The position numbers and the translations under genes are program-made. Shown here piece after piece: positions 7,668-15,038 of a stretch of DNA of 64,000 nucleotides. Under the pieces are notes generated by a model. That model had not been told where the DNA came from and made no database searches. It saw nothing but the letters and a program-made list of their open reading frames with translations. How positions within the stretch are numbered: the stretch's first letter is position 1; each line of letters begins with the position of its first letter. Source of the DNA: Intestinimonas butyriciproducens (GTDB taxonomy: Bacteria; Bacillota; Clostridia; Oscillospirales; Butyricicoccaceae); contig NZ_JACJKW010000010.1 in NCBI RefSeq assembly GCF_016901775.1, positions 1 to 64,000 of the forward strand, written 5' to 3'.

Positions 7668-8555
7668 ATGAGTGATTTTGTGTTGAGTTGCTGCTCCACA
7701 GCAGATCTTTCCATGGAGCACCTGAAGAGCCGGGATATTCAGTATATCTGCTTTCACTATTCCCTGAATGGACAAAGCTATCCCGATGATCTGGGGCAGA
7801 CCATTCCTTTTGACCGTTTCTATCAGGCCATGGCCGATGGGGCGGAGACCAAAACATCCCAGGTCAATGCGGAAGAATATGTGGCCTATTTTACTCCCTT
7901 TTTGGAGGCGGGAAAGGATATCCTCCATGTGACGCTGTCCTCGGGGATTTCGGGCACCATCAATTCGGCCCATGTGGCCCGCCAGGAACTGGCGGAGAAA
8001 TTCCCGGATCGGAAGATCTTCATTGTGGATTCTCTGGGAGCTTCCTCGGGATATGGCCTTTTGATGGATAAATTGGCCGATCTGCGGGATGAGGGTATGG
8101 AAGTGGAAGAGCTGGCCCGGTGGACCGAAGAAAACCGGCTGAATGTGCACCATTGGTTTTTCTCCACCGACCTTAGCTTCTATGTGAAGGGAGGACGGAT
8201 CTCCAAGGCTTCCGGTTGGTTTGGTACGCTGCTCAACATTTGTCCGCTGCTGAATATGGATGATCAGGGCCGCCTGATCCCTCGCTTCAAAATCCGGGGG
8301 AAAAATGCGGTTATCCGTGAGATTGAAAAAAAGATGGAGGAATTTGCCCAGAACGGCAAGAACTATGACGGCAAATGCTATATCTCCCAGTCGGCTTGCT
8401 ATGAGGATGCTCGGGCGGTAGCCGATCTGGTGGAGCAGAATTTCCCCCATCTCAATGGCAAAGTGATGATCAACAGCATCGGCACGACCATCGGCAGTCA
8501 TACCGGCCCCGGCACTGTGGCCCTCTTTTTCTGGGGGAGCAAACGGGAAAAATAG
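7668..8555 (+). CDS. DegV family fatty-acid-binding protein
   Basis: A 295-residue DegV protein. The family binds a long-chain fatty acid and, as FakB, presents it to fatty acid kinase FakA; whether this paralogue works with a FakA is unknown because no fakA is in the window. Visible marks are the N-terminal CCSTADLS, KTSQVN, the lipid-head-binding SSGISGTINSA (about 98-108), and the C-terminal GTTIGSHTGPGTVALFF. The ATG at 7668 is chosen because AAAGGA lies 9 bases upstream and the family starts about five residues before the first strand; a 30-codon extension overlaps the promoter. The gene is monocistronic, ending at a terminator that is also duplicated by element A. Confidence 0.9.
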   Translation: MSDFVLSCCSTADLSMEHLKSRDIQYICFHYSLNGQSYPDDLGQTIPFDRFYQAMADGAETKTSQVNAEEYVAYFTPFLEAGKDILHVTLSSGISGTINSAHVARQELAEKFPDRKIFIVDSLGASSGYGLLMDKLADLRDEGMEVEELARWTEENRLNVHHWFFSTDLSFYVKGGRISKASGWFGTLLNICPLLNMDDQGRLIPRFKIRGKNAVIREIEKKMEEFAQNGKNYDGKCYISQSACYEDARAVADLVEQNFPHLNGKVMINSIGTTIGSHTGPGTVALFFWGSKREK

Positions 8556-8570
8556 TATTCAGATCAGAAA

Positions 8571-8594
8571 AGCCCGCCAGAACACGGCGGGCTT
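8571..8594 (+). terminator. degV terminator hairpin, left copy flanking element A
   Basis: AGCCCGCC-AGAACAC-GGCGGGCT. It is repeated with one base change at 8801-8824, on the other side of element A. The left copy lacks a T-run; the right copy has TTT. Confidence 0.75.
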
Positions 8595-8599
8595 GCCCA

Positions 8600-8794
8600 T
8601 GTCGAAAAAGTGGCCTTCGCCACTTTTTCGAGTTTTTGCAAGGGTCTGCATGCAGCCGATTGCCCCCTTTCAGCGGTCAACCGGCCACACTTGTCTCTTG
8701 AGAGGTGCAAAAACCGATGCACAGGTCGTCGGTTTTTGCGGATTGATGAGGGGTAGGGCAAAAGAGGTTTTTACATAATAATGGTTGGTCGACA
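8600..8794 (-). mobile_element. Terminator-flanked repeat element, copy A (reverse orientation)
   Basis: A 195-bp intergenic element with ends TGTCGA and TCGACA, lying between two copies of the degV terminator. Reading the minus strand it carries the CCCTACCCCTCATCAATC block, then hairpin 1 (arms GCAAAAACCGACG and CATCGGTTTTTGC around ACCTGTG). A second GC-rich stem region follows that differs from the other copies (insertion near 8655-8680), and then the terminal palindrome TCGAAAAAGTGG/CCACTTTTTCGA. Copies B, C and D are at 17662, 53801 and 55908. There is no transposase, so any mobility would depend on proteins supplied elsewhere. Confidence 0.75.
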
Positions 8795-8800
8795 GACGGA

Positions 8801-8825
8801 AGCCCGCCGGAACACGGCGGGCTTT
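8801..8825 (+). terminator. degV terminator hairpin, right copy flanking element A
   Basis: AGCCCGCC-GGAACAC-GGCGGGCTTT, matching 8571-8594 at 23 of 24 positions. Confidence 0.8.
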
Positions 8826-8842
8826 CACTGTTTATTGATTTT

Positions 8843-8871
8843 TTGCACGGTGCTATGCTATACTTTATAAT
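8843..8871 (+). promoter_or_regulatory. Sigma-A promoter of the lepA locus
   Basis: TTGCAC (8843-8848), 17-base spacer, TATAAT (8866-8871). It lies upstream of the first of three copies of the lepA 5' end, so any transcript reads through both duplicated units before lepA. Confidence 0.8.
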
Positions 8872-8964
8872 TGAGGAAATATAGGGCAAAGCCCTTTTGC
8901 ATGACGCACTTCCCTCCGGGCGGGAGAGGCGATGGATGATTTTGTCCGGGAAAGAGGAAAGAAA

Positions 8965-9177
8965 ATGACAGAACAAAGTAAAATTCGCAATTTTTCCATT
9001 GTAGCTCATATTGACCATGGCAAATCCGTCCCCAGTGAGCTGTGCTCCCTGGGGGCCCCTTGGGATTGGAAATTCCAGCCGGAAATCAATTCCGTCTGGA
9101 AGGGTTCGGCCCGGAGGGCCGTCCCATCTTCGATGGGGTCCCTGCGTGGATTTGCTGTAAGGAGGAGCCTTGGATGA
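8965..9177 (+). pseudogene. lepA 5' fragment, copy 1, fused to cassette-encoded tail (70 codons)
   Basis: Starts with the first 21 codons of lepA ([21 protein letters not shown]), then departs inside the P-loop into 49 residues with no recognisable family. It has an AAAGAGGAAAG ribosome site, likely the original lepA site. Its TGA stop overlaps the ATG of copy 2 in an ATGA, so the two could be translationally coupled. It may be translated as a short leader peptide or be only debris. Confidence 0.75.
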
Positions 9178-9368
9178 CAGAACAAAGTAAAATTCGCAAC
9201 TTTTCCATTGTAGCTCATATTGACCATGGCAAATCCGTCCCCAGTGAGCTGCGCTCCCTGGGGGCCCCTTGGGATTGGAAATTCCAGCCGGAAATCAATT
9301 CCGTCTGGAAGGGTTCGGCCCGGAGGGCCGTCCCATCTTCGATGGGTCCCTGCGTGGATTTGCTGTAA
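9174..9368 (+). pseudogene. lepA 5' fragment, copy 2 (64 codons)
   Basis: Same composition as copy 1. Loss of one G near the end of the cassette shifts the frame, so it stops at a TAA at 9366-9368, 13 bases before the lepA start, with GGAGGAG in the gap. Confidence 0.75.
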
Positions 9369-9381
9369 GGAGGAGCCTTGG

Positions 9382-11190
9382 ATGACAGAACAAAGTAAAA
9401 TTCGCAATTTTTCCATCGTAGCTCATATTGACCATGGCAAATCCACGCTGGCCGACCGGCTGATGGAGGCCTGCGATGCGGTTTCCGACCGGGAAATGGA
9501 AGATCAGCTGCTGGATAACATGGATCTGGAGAGAGAACGGGGCATTACCATCAAAGCCCGGGCCGTACGGCTCAATTACAAGGCCCAGGATGGAGAGACC
9601 TATGCCCTCAATCTGATCGATACCCCGGGCCATGTGGACTTCAACTACGAGGTGTCCCGCTCTTTGGCCGCTTGTGAAGGGGCCATTCTGGTGGTGGATG
9701 CTGCCCAGGGAATCGAAGCCCAGACTCTGGCCAACACCTATCTGGCTTTGGAGCATGACCTGGAGATTTTGCCGGTGCTGAATAAAATCGATCTCCCCGC
9801 CGCTGATCCTCAGCGGGTCAAGGGGGAGATCGAGGATATTATCGGTATCCCTGCTTTGGATGCACCGGAGATCTCGGCCAAGATGGGGCTGAACATTCCG
9901 GCGGTGCTGGAGGATATTGTGCAGAATGTTCCGGCGCCCAAGGGCGATGCTCAGGCGCCGCTGCGGGCATTGATCTTTGACAGCCAATATGACCCCTACC
10001 GGGGCGTCATTGTCTACTTCCGGATTATGGAAGGCACACTCTCCACCGGTATGAAGGTGAAGCTGATGGCCACCGGCGGAGAATACGAAGTGCTGGAATG
10101 CGGTTATCTGCTGCCCATGGGAATGGGCCCCTGTGAGACCCTGACCGCAGGAGAGGTGGGGTATTTCACCGCTTCCATCAAAAATGTGAAAGACACCCGG
10201 GTGGGTGATACCATCACAGAGGCCGCGCGTCCCGCTGCGGAGCCTTTGCCCGGTTATCGTCCGGCCCAGGCCATGGTATATTGCGGCGTTTACACCGAGG
10301 ACGGCTCCAAATATCCCGATTTGCGGGACGCTTTGGAAAAACTCCAGCTGAATGATGCTGCGCTGTCCTTTGAGCCGGAATCGTCAGCGGCCCTGGGCTT
10401 TGGCTTCCGCTGCGGCTTTTTGGGGATGCTCCATATGGAGATCATCCAGGAGCGTCTGGAGCGGGAGTTTGATCTGGATCTGGTGACCACCCTGCCTTCG
10501 GTTATTTACGAGATCACCAAAACCGATGGTACGGTAGTGCGGGTGGACAATCCCCACAACTATCCGGATCCCGGTTCCATCGCTCTGTCCAAAGAGCCTT
10601 ATGCCAAGGTATCCATCATTGCGCCGCCCGATTATGTGGGCAATATTATGCCCATGTGCCAGGAGCGGCGGGGCGAATTTAAAGATATGCAGTATCTGGA
10701 TCAGAATCTGGTGGAGCTGCACTATCAGATGCCCCTGGGTGAGATCATTTACGACTTTTTCGATGCGCTGAAAGCCCGCACCAAGGGATATGCTTCTTTG
10801 GATTATGAGATGTCCGATTATCGGGAAAGCGATCTGGTGAAGGTGGATCTGCTGCTCAATGGAGAGCAAGTGGATGCTCTGTCCTTCATTGCCCATCGGG
10901 AAAAGGCATACAGCCGGGCCCGGCGAATCTGTGAAAAGCTGAAGGAAAATATTCCCCGTCAGTTGTTTGAGGTTCCCATTCAGGCGGCCATCGGCGGGAA
11001 GATCATTGCGCGGGAAACGGTAAAAGCCATGCGGAAGGATGTGCTGGCCAAGTGCTATGGCGGCGACATCACCCGGAAAAAGAAGCTGCTGGAAAAGCAG
11101 AAAGAAGGCAAAAAGAAGATGCGGAGCCTGGGAAGTGTGCAGCTTCCCACCGAGGCCTTTATGGCAGTGCTGAAGCTGGACGAAGAATAA
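9382..11190 (+). CDS. lepA: Elongation factor 4 (LepA), ribosomal back-translocating GTPase
   Basis: A 602-residue translational GTPase of the EF4/LepA family that acts on the ribosome. The G1 loop is AHIDHGKST (14-22), with DTPGHVDF (G3) and NKIDLP (G4). The EF-G-like domains follow, and the LepA-specific C-terminal domain ends near [17 protein letters not shown]. Length matches the family. The ATG at 9382 is chosen because it begins the only copy that continues past the P-loop; AGGAGGAG, donated by the upstream repeat, is 8 bases away. Both ends of the gene are duplicated outside it (8965-9381 and 11326-11877). hemW follows after the downstream array and may share the transcript. Confidence 0.97.
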   Translation: MTEQSKIRNFSIVAHIDHGKSTLADRLMEACDAVSDREMEDQLLDNMDLERERGITIKARAVRLNYKAQDGETYALNLIDTPGHVDFNYEVSRSLAACEGAILVVDAAQGIEAQTLANTYLALEHDLEILPVLNKIDLPAADPQRVKGEIEDIIGIPALDAPEISAKMGLNIPAVLEDIVQNVPAPKGDAQAPLRALIFDSQYDPYRGVIVYFRIMEGTLSTGMKVKLMATGGEYEVLECGYLLPMGMGPCETLTAGEVGYFTASIKNVKDTRVGDTITEAARPAAEPLPGYRPAQAMVYCGVYTEDGSKYPDLRDALEKLQLNDAALSFEPESSAALGFGFRCGFLGMLHMEIIQERLEREFDLDLVTTLPSVIYEITKTDGTVVRVDNPHNYPDPGSIALSKEPYAKVSIIAPPDYVGNIMPMCQERRGEFKDMQYLDQNLVELHYQMPLGEIIYDFFDALKARTKGYASLDYEMSDYRESDLVKVDLLLNGEQVDALSFIAHREKAYSRARRICEKLKENIPRQLFEVPIQAAIGGKIIARETVKAMRKDVLAKCYGGDITRKKKLLEKQKEGKKKMRSLGSVQLPTEAFMAVLKLDEE

Positions 11191-11325
11191 TTCATCTTCT
11201 TTTTGCCTGGGGCCCCACAAAGTGGGGCGGCGCAAGTGCGCCGGAGGGCGCAGGGGCAATTCATTTGCCCCGAGCCAGTCTGATTTAAGGGGCCCCCGCA
11301 AAAGGAAAACCTTTTGCGGGGAGAT

Positions 11326-11405
11326 AAAAAGAAGATGCGGAGCCTGGGAAGTGTACAGCTTCCCACCGAGGCCTTTATGGCAGTGCTGAAGCTGGACGAA
11401 GAATA
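11326..11405 (+). pseudogene. lepA 3' fragment, copy L1
   Basis: The last 80 bases of lepA with one or two changes; encodes the C-terminus ending KLDEE and a TAG in place of TAA. No start site. Confidence 0.85.
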
Positions 11406-11561
11406 GGCCCTGGGCCCGTGGCCTGAGCAGAGTGAGGCAGCTGAAACGAAGCAGCCTGGGTGAAGGCCGACATGGCCGTCCGGACACCGGACCAATTCAT
11501 TTGCCCCGAGCCAGTCTGATTTAAGGGGCCCCCGCAAAAGGAAAACCTTTTGCGGGGAAAT

Positions 11562-11641
11562 AAAAAGAAGATGCGGAGTCTGGGAAGTGTACAACTTCCC
11601 ACCGAGGCCTTTATGGCAGTGCTGAAGCTGGACGAAGAATA
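11562..11641 (+). pseudogene. lepA 3' fragment, copy L2
   Basis: Second 80-base copy, 236 bases after L1, with further substitutions (for example GTGTACAACTT). Confidence 0.85.
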
Positions 11642-11797
11642 GGCCTTGGGCCCGTGGCCTGAACGAAGTGAGGCAGCTGAAACGAAGCAGCCTGGGTGAA
11701 GGCCGGTATGGCCGTCCGGACACCGGACCAATTCATTTGCCCCGAGCCAGTCTGATTTAAGGGGCCCCCGCAAAAGGAAAACCTTTTGCGGGGAGAT

Positions 11798-11877
11798 AAA
11801 AAGAAGATGCGGAGCCTGGGAAGTGTGCAACTTCCCACCGAGGCCTTTATGGCAGTGCTGAAGCTGGACGAAGAATA
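11798..11877 (+). pseudogene. lepA 3' fragment, copy L3
   Basis: Third 80-base copy, exactly 236 bases after L2. Confidence 0.85.
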
Positions 11878-12289
11878 GGCCCTGGGCCCCGTGGCCTGAA
11901 CAGAGTGAGGCAGCTGAAACGAAGCAGCCTGGGTGAAGGCCGATATGGCCGTCCGGACACCGGACCTGGACGAAGAATAGGCCCTGGGTCCGTGGCCTGA
12001 ACGAAGTGAGGCAGCTGAAACGAAGCAGCCTGGGTGAAGGCCGGTATGGGAGGCCGGACACCGGCCCTGGACGAAGAATAGGCCCTGGTCCCTGTGGCCT
12101 GAACAGAGTGAGGCAGCTAAAACGAAGCAGCCCGGGTGAAGGCCGATATGGCCGTCCGGACACCGGACCAATTCACTACCGTTCGGACATCGGCCCCGTG
12201 GCCTGAACAGAGTGAGGCAGCTGAAACGAAGCAGCCCGGGTGAAGGCCGACATGGCCGTCCGGACACCGGACCTGGATTGGGAGGAATG

Positions 12290-13474
12290 ATGGGGATTAT
12301 GGGATTTCGCAAAAAGCAGCCGCCCAAGCCGGCGATCCGGCAGAGCCTGGGTGTCTATATCCATGTACCATTCTGCCGGAAGAAATGCGCATATTGCGAT
12401 TTTTATTCCCGGCCCTGTAAGGATGAAGGGCTGATGGACCGATATGTGCGGGCTGTGGAACGGCATTTTGGTGACTATTTCCGTGGCAGCGAAAGTTTTG
12501 ATATCGATACCGTTTATTTTGGCGGCGGGACCCCTTCTTTGCTGGGAGGGAAGCGTTTGCGGCAGCTGCTCAATGCTTTGGAGAAAACCGGAGGCATTGC
12601 CAAAGGCGCTGAGATCACCGTGGAATGCAATCCGGAAAGCGTGGATAAAAAGATGCTCCGCACCTTGTTCAAGGCTGGAGTCAACCGGCTTTCCATGGGT
12701 GTCCAAAGCGCTCACGACGAGGAGCTTCTGGCCCTGGGCCGGCTGCACACCTTTCAGCAAGCCCGCCAGGCGGTGGCCGACGCCAAGGAAGTGGGGTTTT
12801 CCAATATCTCTTTGGACCTGATTTACGGTCTGCCCGATCAGACGATGGAACAGTGGAAAGATTCCGTAGAAAAGATCATCGCTCTGGAGCCTCAGCATAT
12901 CTCTGCCTACGCTCTCAAGCTGGAAAAGGGTACGCCGCTGTATGAAGAAAATCCGGAACTCCCTCCGGAGGATGTACAGGCCGATATGTATTTTTACGCA
13001 GTGGAAAGGCTGCAGCAGGCGGGATTTGAGCAATATGAGATCTCCAATTTTGCGCAGAAGGGCTACCGTTCCCGGCATAACAGCCGCTATTGGGATCTGT
13101 CCCAGTATCTGGGGTTCGGTCCTTCGGCCCATAGCTTTTTCGGCGGCCGCCGCTTTTCCTTTATCGCCGATACCCAAGGGTATATCGACGGGGTGGAGGG
13201 CAACGGCCCGCTGCTGGAAGAGGCCGAGGAAGTGGCCAGTTTCCATCGGCACGGGGAATACATTATGCTGAAACTGCGCACCACCGATGGAGTGGATGAA
13301 GAAGAGTTTTACCGCCGCTTCCGGCTGGAGTTTACTCCCTATGCTCAGCGGCTGAGCAAATACATCCAGGCAGGCTACTGCCAGAAAGAAGGAGGAGTGT
13401 GGCGGCTGACACCCAAGGGGATGATGGTTTCCAATGCCATTTTGACCGATGTGCTGGAAAGCGAACTGCTGTAA
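12290..13474 (+). CDS. hemW: HemW-like radical SAM protein (heme chaperone, formerly coproporphyrinogen oxidase-like)
   Basis: A 394-residue radical SAM protein of the HemN/HemW group. The 4Fe-4S/SAM motif is at C29-x3-C33-x2-C36 in PFCRKKCAYCDF, followed by FGGGTPSLL and GVQSAHDEEL, and a C-terminal HemN_C domain (RTTDGVDEEEF). HemW lacks the extra N-terminal extension of true HemN and is thought to deliver heme. The start is uncertain. GGAGGA at 12281-12286 gives ATG 12290 a spacing of 4; ATG 12299 is also possible. The 25 codons upstream belong to the Y repeat and were excluded. lepA-hemW adjacency is common in Firmicutes, but here it is interrupted by the repeat array. Confidence 0.9.
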   Translation: MGIMGFRKKQPPKPAIRQSLGVYIHVPFCRKKCAYCDFYSRPCKDEGLMDRYVRAVERHFGDYFRGSESFDIDTVYFGGGTPSLLGGKRLRQLLNALEKTGGIAKGAEITVECNPESVDKKMLRTLFKAGVNRLSMGVQSAHDEELLALGRLHTFQQARQAVADAKEVGFSNISLDLIYGLPDQTMEQWKDSVEKIIALEPQHISAYALKLEKGTPLYEENPELPPEDVQADMYFYAVERLQQAGFEQYEISNFAQKGYRSRHNSRYWDLSQYLGFGPSAHSFFGGRRFSFIADTQGYIDGVEGNGPLLEEAEEVASFHRHGEYIMLKLRTTDGVDEEEFYRRFRLEFTPYAQRLSKYIQAGYCQKEGGVWRLTPKGMMVSNAILTDVLESELL

Positions 13475-13514
13475 CAGAAAAGAAAAATGAAAAACGGGGA
13501 AGAGGTTTGAAAAA

Positions 13515-14201
13515 ATGAAGGACAATCACCGTCAGGAAGGCTATGGCCTGCGGATCGTGCTGATGCTGTTGGGGTTGTTTCTGTGTGCTTTGGGCAGCGT
13601 GATCACCATGCGGGCCAATCTGGGCTTTGTGCCTTGGAATGTGTTCCATCAGGGCATCCACAATGTGACAGGAATCACCATCGGTACTGCCAATACTTTG
13701 GTTGGAGTCTGCATTTTGTGTATCGATCTTTTGCTTCGTGAACGGATCGGATTGGGAAGCATCTGCAATATGCTGCTCATCGGTCCCTTTACTGATTTTG
13801 TCATCTGGACCGATTTGCTGCCCACCATGGACACCTGGTATACCGGCCTTCTGATGCTGGTAGCCGGTATGATGGTGGTAGGTTTCGGCACCTATCTCTA
13901 TATCCGCTCCCAGTTCGGCGCCGGTCCCCGGGACAGCCTGATGGTGGCCACTGCACGGAAGACCCATTTCAAGCCCGGTTACTGCCGGATCGCCATTGAA
14001 GCCACGGTCACCCTTCTGGGCTTCTTTATGGGTGGGCCTGTGGGGCTGGGCACTCTGATAGGCGCTTTTGGTCAGGGTCTGTGCCTCCAGCTGATCTTCC
14101 AGCTGACTCGCTTTAAACCCACCGAGATCCGCCATGAGAACTTTGTGGATCTGTGGCGCAATCTGAAAGGCGGACAGGCCGCTGGAAAGAAAATCGGATA
14201 A
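13515..14201 (+). CDS. YczE/YyaS-family membrane protein
   Basis: A 228-residue polytopic membrane protein of the COG2364 (YczE/YyaS/YitT) type, with about five hydrophobic segments. Family marks are the early GSVITMRANLGFVPWNVF segment (near 34-51), GTANTLVG, and the YIRSQFGAGPRDSLM block (near 126-140). The function of the family is not established. It is 40 bases after hemW with a weak AGAGG ribosome site and ends at its own terminator, so it may be the last gene of the lepA-hemW unit. Confidence 0.82.
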   Translation: MKDNHRQEGYGLRIVLMLLGLFLCALGSVITMRANLGFVPWNVFHQGIHNVTGITIGTANTLVGVCILCIDLLLRERIGLGSICNMLLIGPFTDFVIWTDLLPTMDTWYTGLLMLVAGMMVVGFGTYLYIRSQFGAGPRDSLMVATARKTHFKPGYCRIAIEATVTLLGFFMGGPVGLGTLIGAFGQGLCLQLIFQLTRFKPTEIRHENFVDLWRNLKGGQAAGKKIG

Positions 14202-14214
14202 GGAAATTATCTTC

Positions 14215-14247
14215 AAAAACCGTCTGCCTTTTGGTAGGCGGTTTTTT
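14215..14247 (+). terminator. Intrinsic terminator after the YczE-like gene
   Basis: AAAACCGTCTGCC / GGTAGGCGGTTTTTT stem-loop with T6. Confidence 0.88.
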
Positions 14248-14312
14248 GCTGCGTGCATAATATGAAATTTGTGAACAAAAATATAATTCGTAAAAATGAT
14301 TATATAAACATC

Positions 14313-14341
14313 TTGACAAAAGTTGAAATTGGGTGCATCAT
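14313..14341 (+). promoter_or_regulatory. Probable promoter of the RHH-clpB unit
   Basis: A perfect -35 TTGACA (14313-14318) with 17 bases to CATCAT (14336-14341), a weak -10. No CIRCE inverted repeat or tandem CtsR box was seen in 14248-14370. Confidence 0.5.
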
Positions 14342-14370
14342 AAGCATGAGGAAAGCACAGGAGGTGCAAA

Positions 14371-15021
14371 ATGAAAAAGACATTATATAGCCTGATGCTG
14401 TCGGAGGATGTGGTACGGGCGGTGGATGAGCGGGCTCACCAGTTGGGCCTGAGCCGTTCGGGACTGGTCAACCAGATCCTGGCCCAAAGCCTTTCCGTAG
14501 CCACTCCCGAAAGCCGGATCAACGATATTTTTCAGCAGATGGAGGCCTTGATGGCCCCGGTGAAAGAGTTGGTACCCTTTTTCGCACCCAATTCCCCCAC
14601 CATGTCCTTAAAGTCCAGCCTGGCCTATAAATACCGGCCCACAGTGAAATACGAAGTGGAGCTGAGCCGGGGCGGAGAAGGAAAACTGGGGGATCTGAGT
14701 GTGGTATTCCGTACCCAGTCGGCCCAGCTCATCGCCGATATGACCGATTTCTTCCGCCTGTGGGTGGGCATCGAGAATGCTCATCTGGCTCCCTTGCTGG
14801 GGGCAAGGCTGGAATGCGCTTTATACGAAGGAAAATTCCTGCGGCCCATTCCTCTGCCCTGCAGCCGCAACTGCTCGGCCCAGGACATTGCCCAGGCCCT
14901 TTCCCAGTATGTGCAGCTGTTTGACCGGCTGCTGAAAGGGTATCTTTCCGGGGATCTTTCTCCCCAGGATGTGGAAAAGGCCTATTGCGAGGACCTGAAA
15001 ACCAGAACACTGTACCTTTAA
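14371..15021 (+). CDS. Ribbon-helix-helix-like protein of unknown function, upstream of clpB
   Basis: A 216-residue protein whose first 45 residues fit a CopG/Arc ribbon-helix-helix: a strand (KKTLYSLML) then two helices (SEDVVRAVDERAHQLGL, SRSGLVNQILAQSL). Such domains bind DNA as dimers. The rest (about 60-216) has no recognised family; it has a strand-rich middle (YKYRPTVKYEVELSR) and a helical end. GGAGGTG sits before the ATG. It lies 17 bases upstream of clpB and shares its promoter, so it could be a regulator of the heat-shock gene or of itself. That is inference. Confidence 0.65.
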   Translation: MKKTLYSLMLSEDVVRAVDERAHQLGLSRSGLVNQILAQSLSVATPESRINDIFQQMEALMAPVKELVPFFAPNSPTMSLKSSLAYKYRPTVKYEVELSRGGEGKLGDLSVVFRTQSAQLIADMTDFFRLWVGIENAHLAPLLGARLECALYEGKFLRPIPLPCSRNCSAQDIAQALSQYVQLFDRLLKGYLSGDLSPQDVEKAYCEDLKTRTLYL

Positions 15022-15038
15022 AAATGAGGTGAAGAACA

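Larger units (their letters stand above)
8965..9381 (+). repeat. Tandem 208/209-bp repeat: lepA 5' end (63 bp) plus ~146-bp hairpin cassette
   Basis: Two units (8965-9173 and 9174-9381) precede the intact gene. Each has the first 63 bases of lepA followed by a cassette starting GTCCCCAGTGAGC and ending AAGGAGGAGCCTTGG. The cassette is full of short stems: CCCAG-GAGC/GCTC-CTGGG, GGCCC-GGA-GGGCC and CCCATC-TTC-GATGGG. The units are nearly identical, differing by one extra G and a few substitutions, which implies recent duplication. The cassette provides the ribosome site now used by lepA. Confidence 0.85.
11258..12273 (+). repeat. Tandem array of X-L-Y modules carrying the lepA 3' end
   Basis: The array consists of three 236-bp units followed by shortened ones. 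X (about 68 bp) holds a perfect 12-bp hairpin, CCCCGCAAAAGG/CCTTTTGCGGGG. L is the last 80 bases of lepA. Y (about 88 bp) runs from GGCCCTGGGCCC to the perfect hairpin GTCCGG-ACA-CCGGAC. Full L copies start at 11326, 11562 and 11798; only CTGGACGAAGAATA remains at about 11967 and 12067. Y copies start near 11406, 11642, 11878, 11980, 12081 and 12194. The spacer 11191-11257 has two more perfect stems, CCCCAC/GTGGGG and GGCGCA/TGCGCC. The whole 1.1 kb between lepA and hemW has no credible gene. Confidence 0.85.

Noticed and set aside
11258-12273. CRISPR array as an explanation for the regular repeats.
   Set aside because: Units are 236 bp, not 25-40 bp; the intervening sequences are identical rather than unique spacers; no cas genes are present.
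11055-12327. Several overlapping antisense ORFs of 220-370 codons across the lepA 3' array.
   Set aside because: They are translations of tandem repeats with no stops by chance and no independent start signals.
14248-14370. CIRCE or CtsR operator upstream of the RHH-clpB genes.
   Set aside because: No GCACTC-N9-GAGTGC repeat or tandem GGTCAAA heptamers were found by eye.
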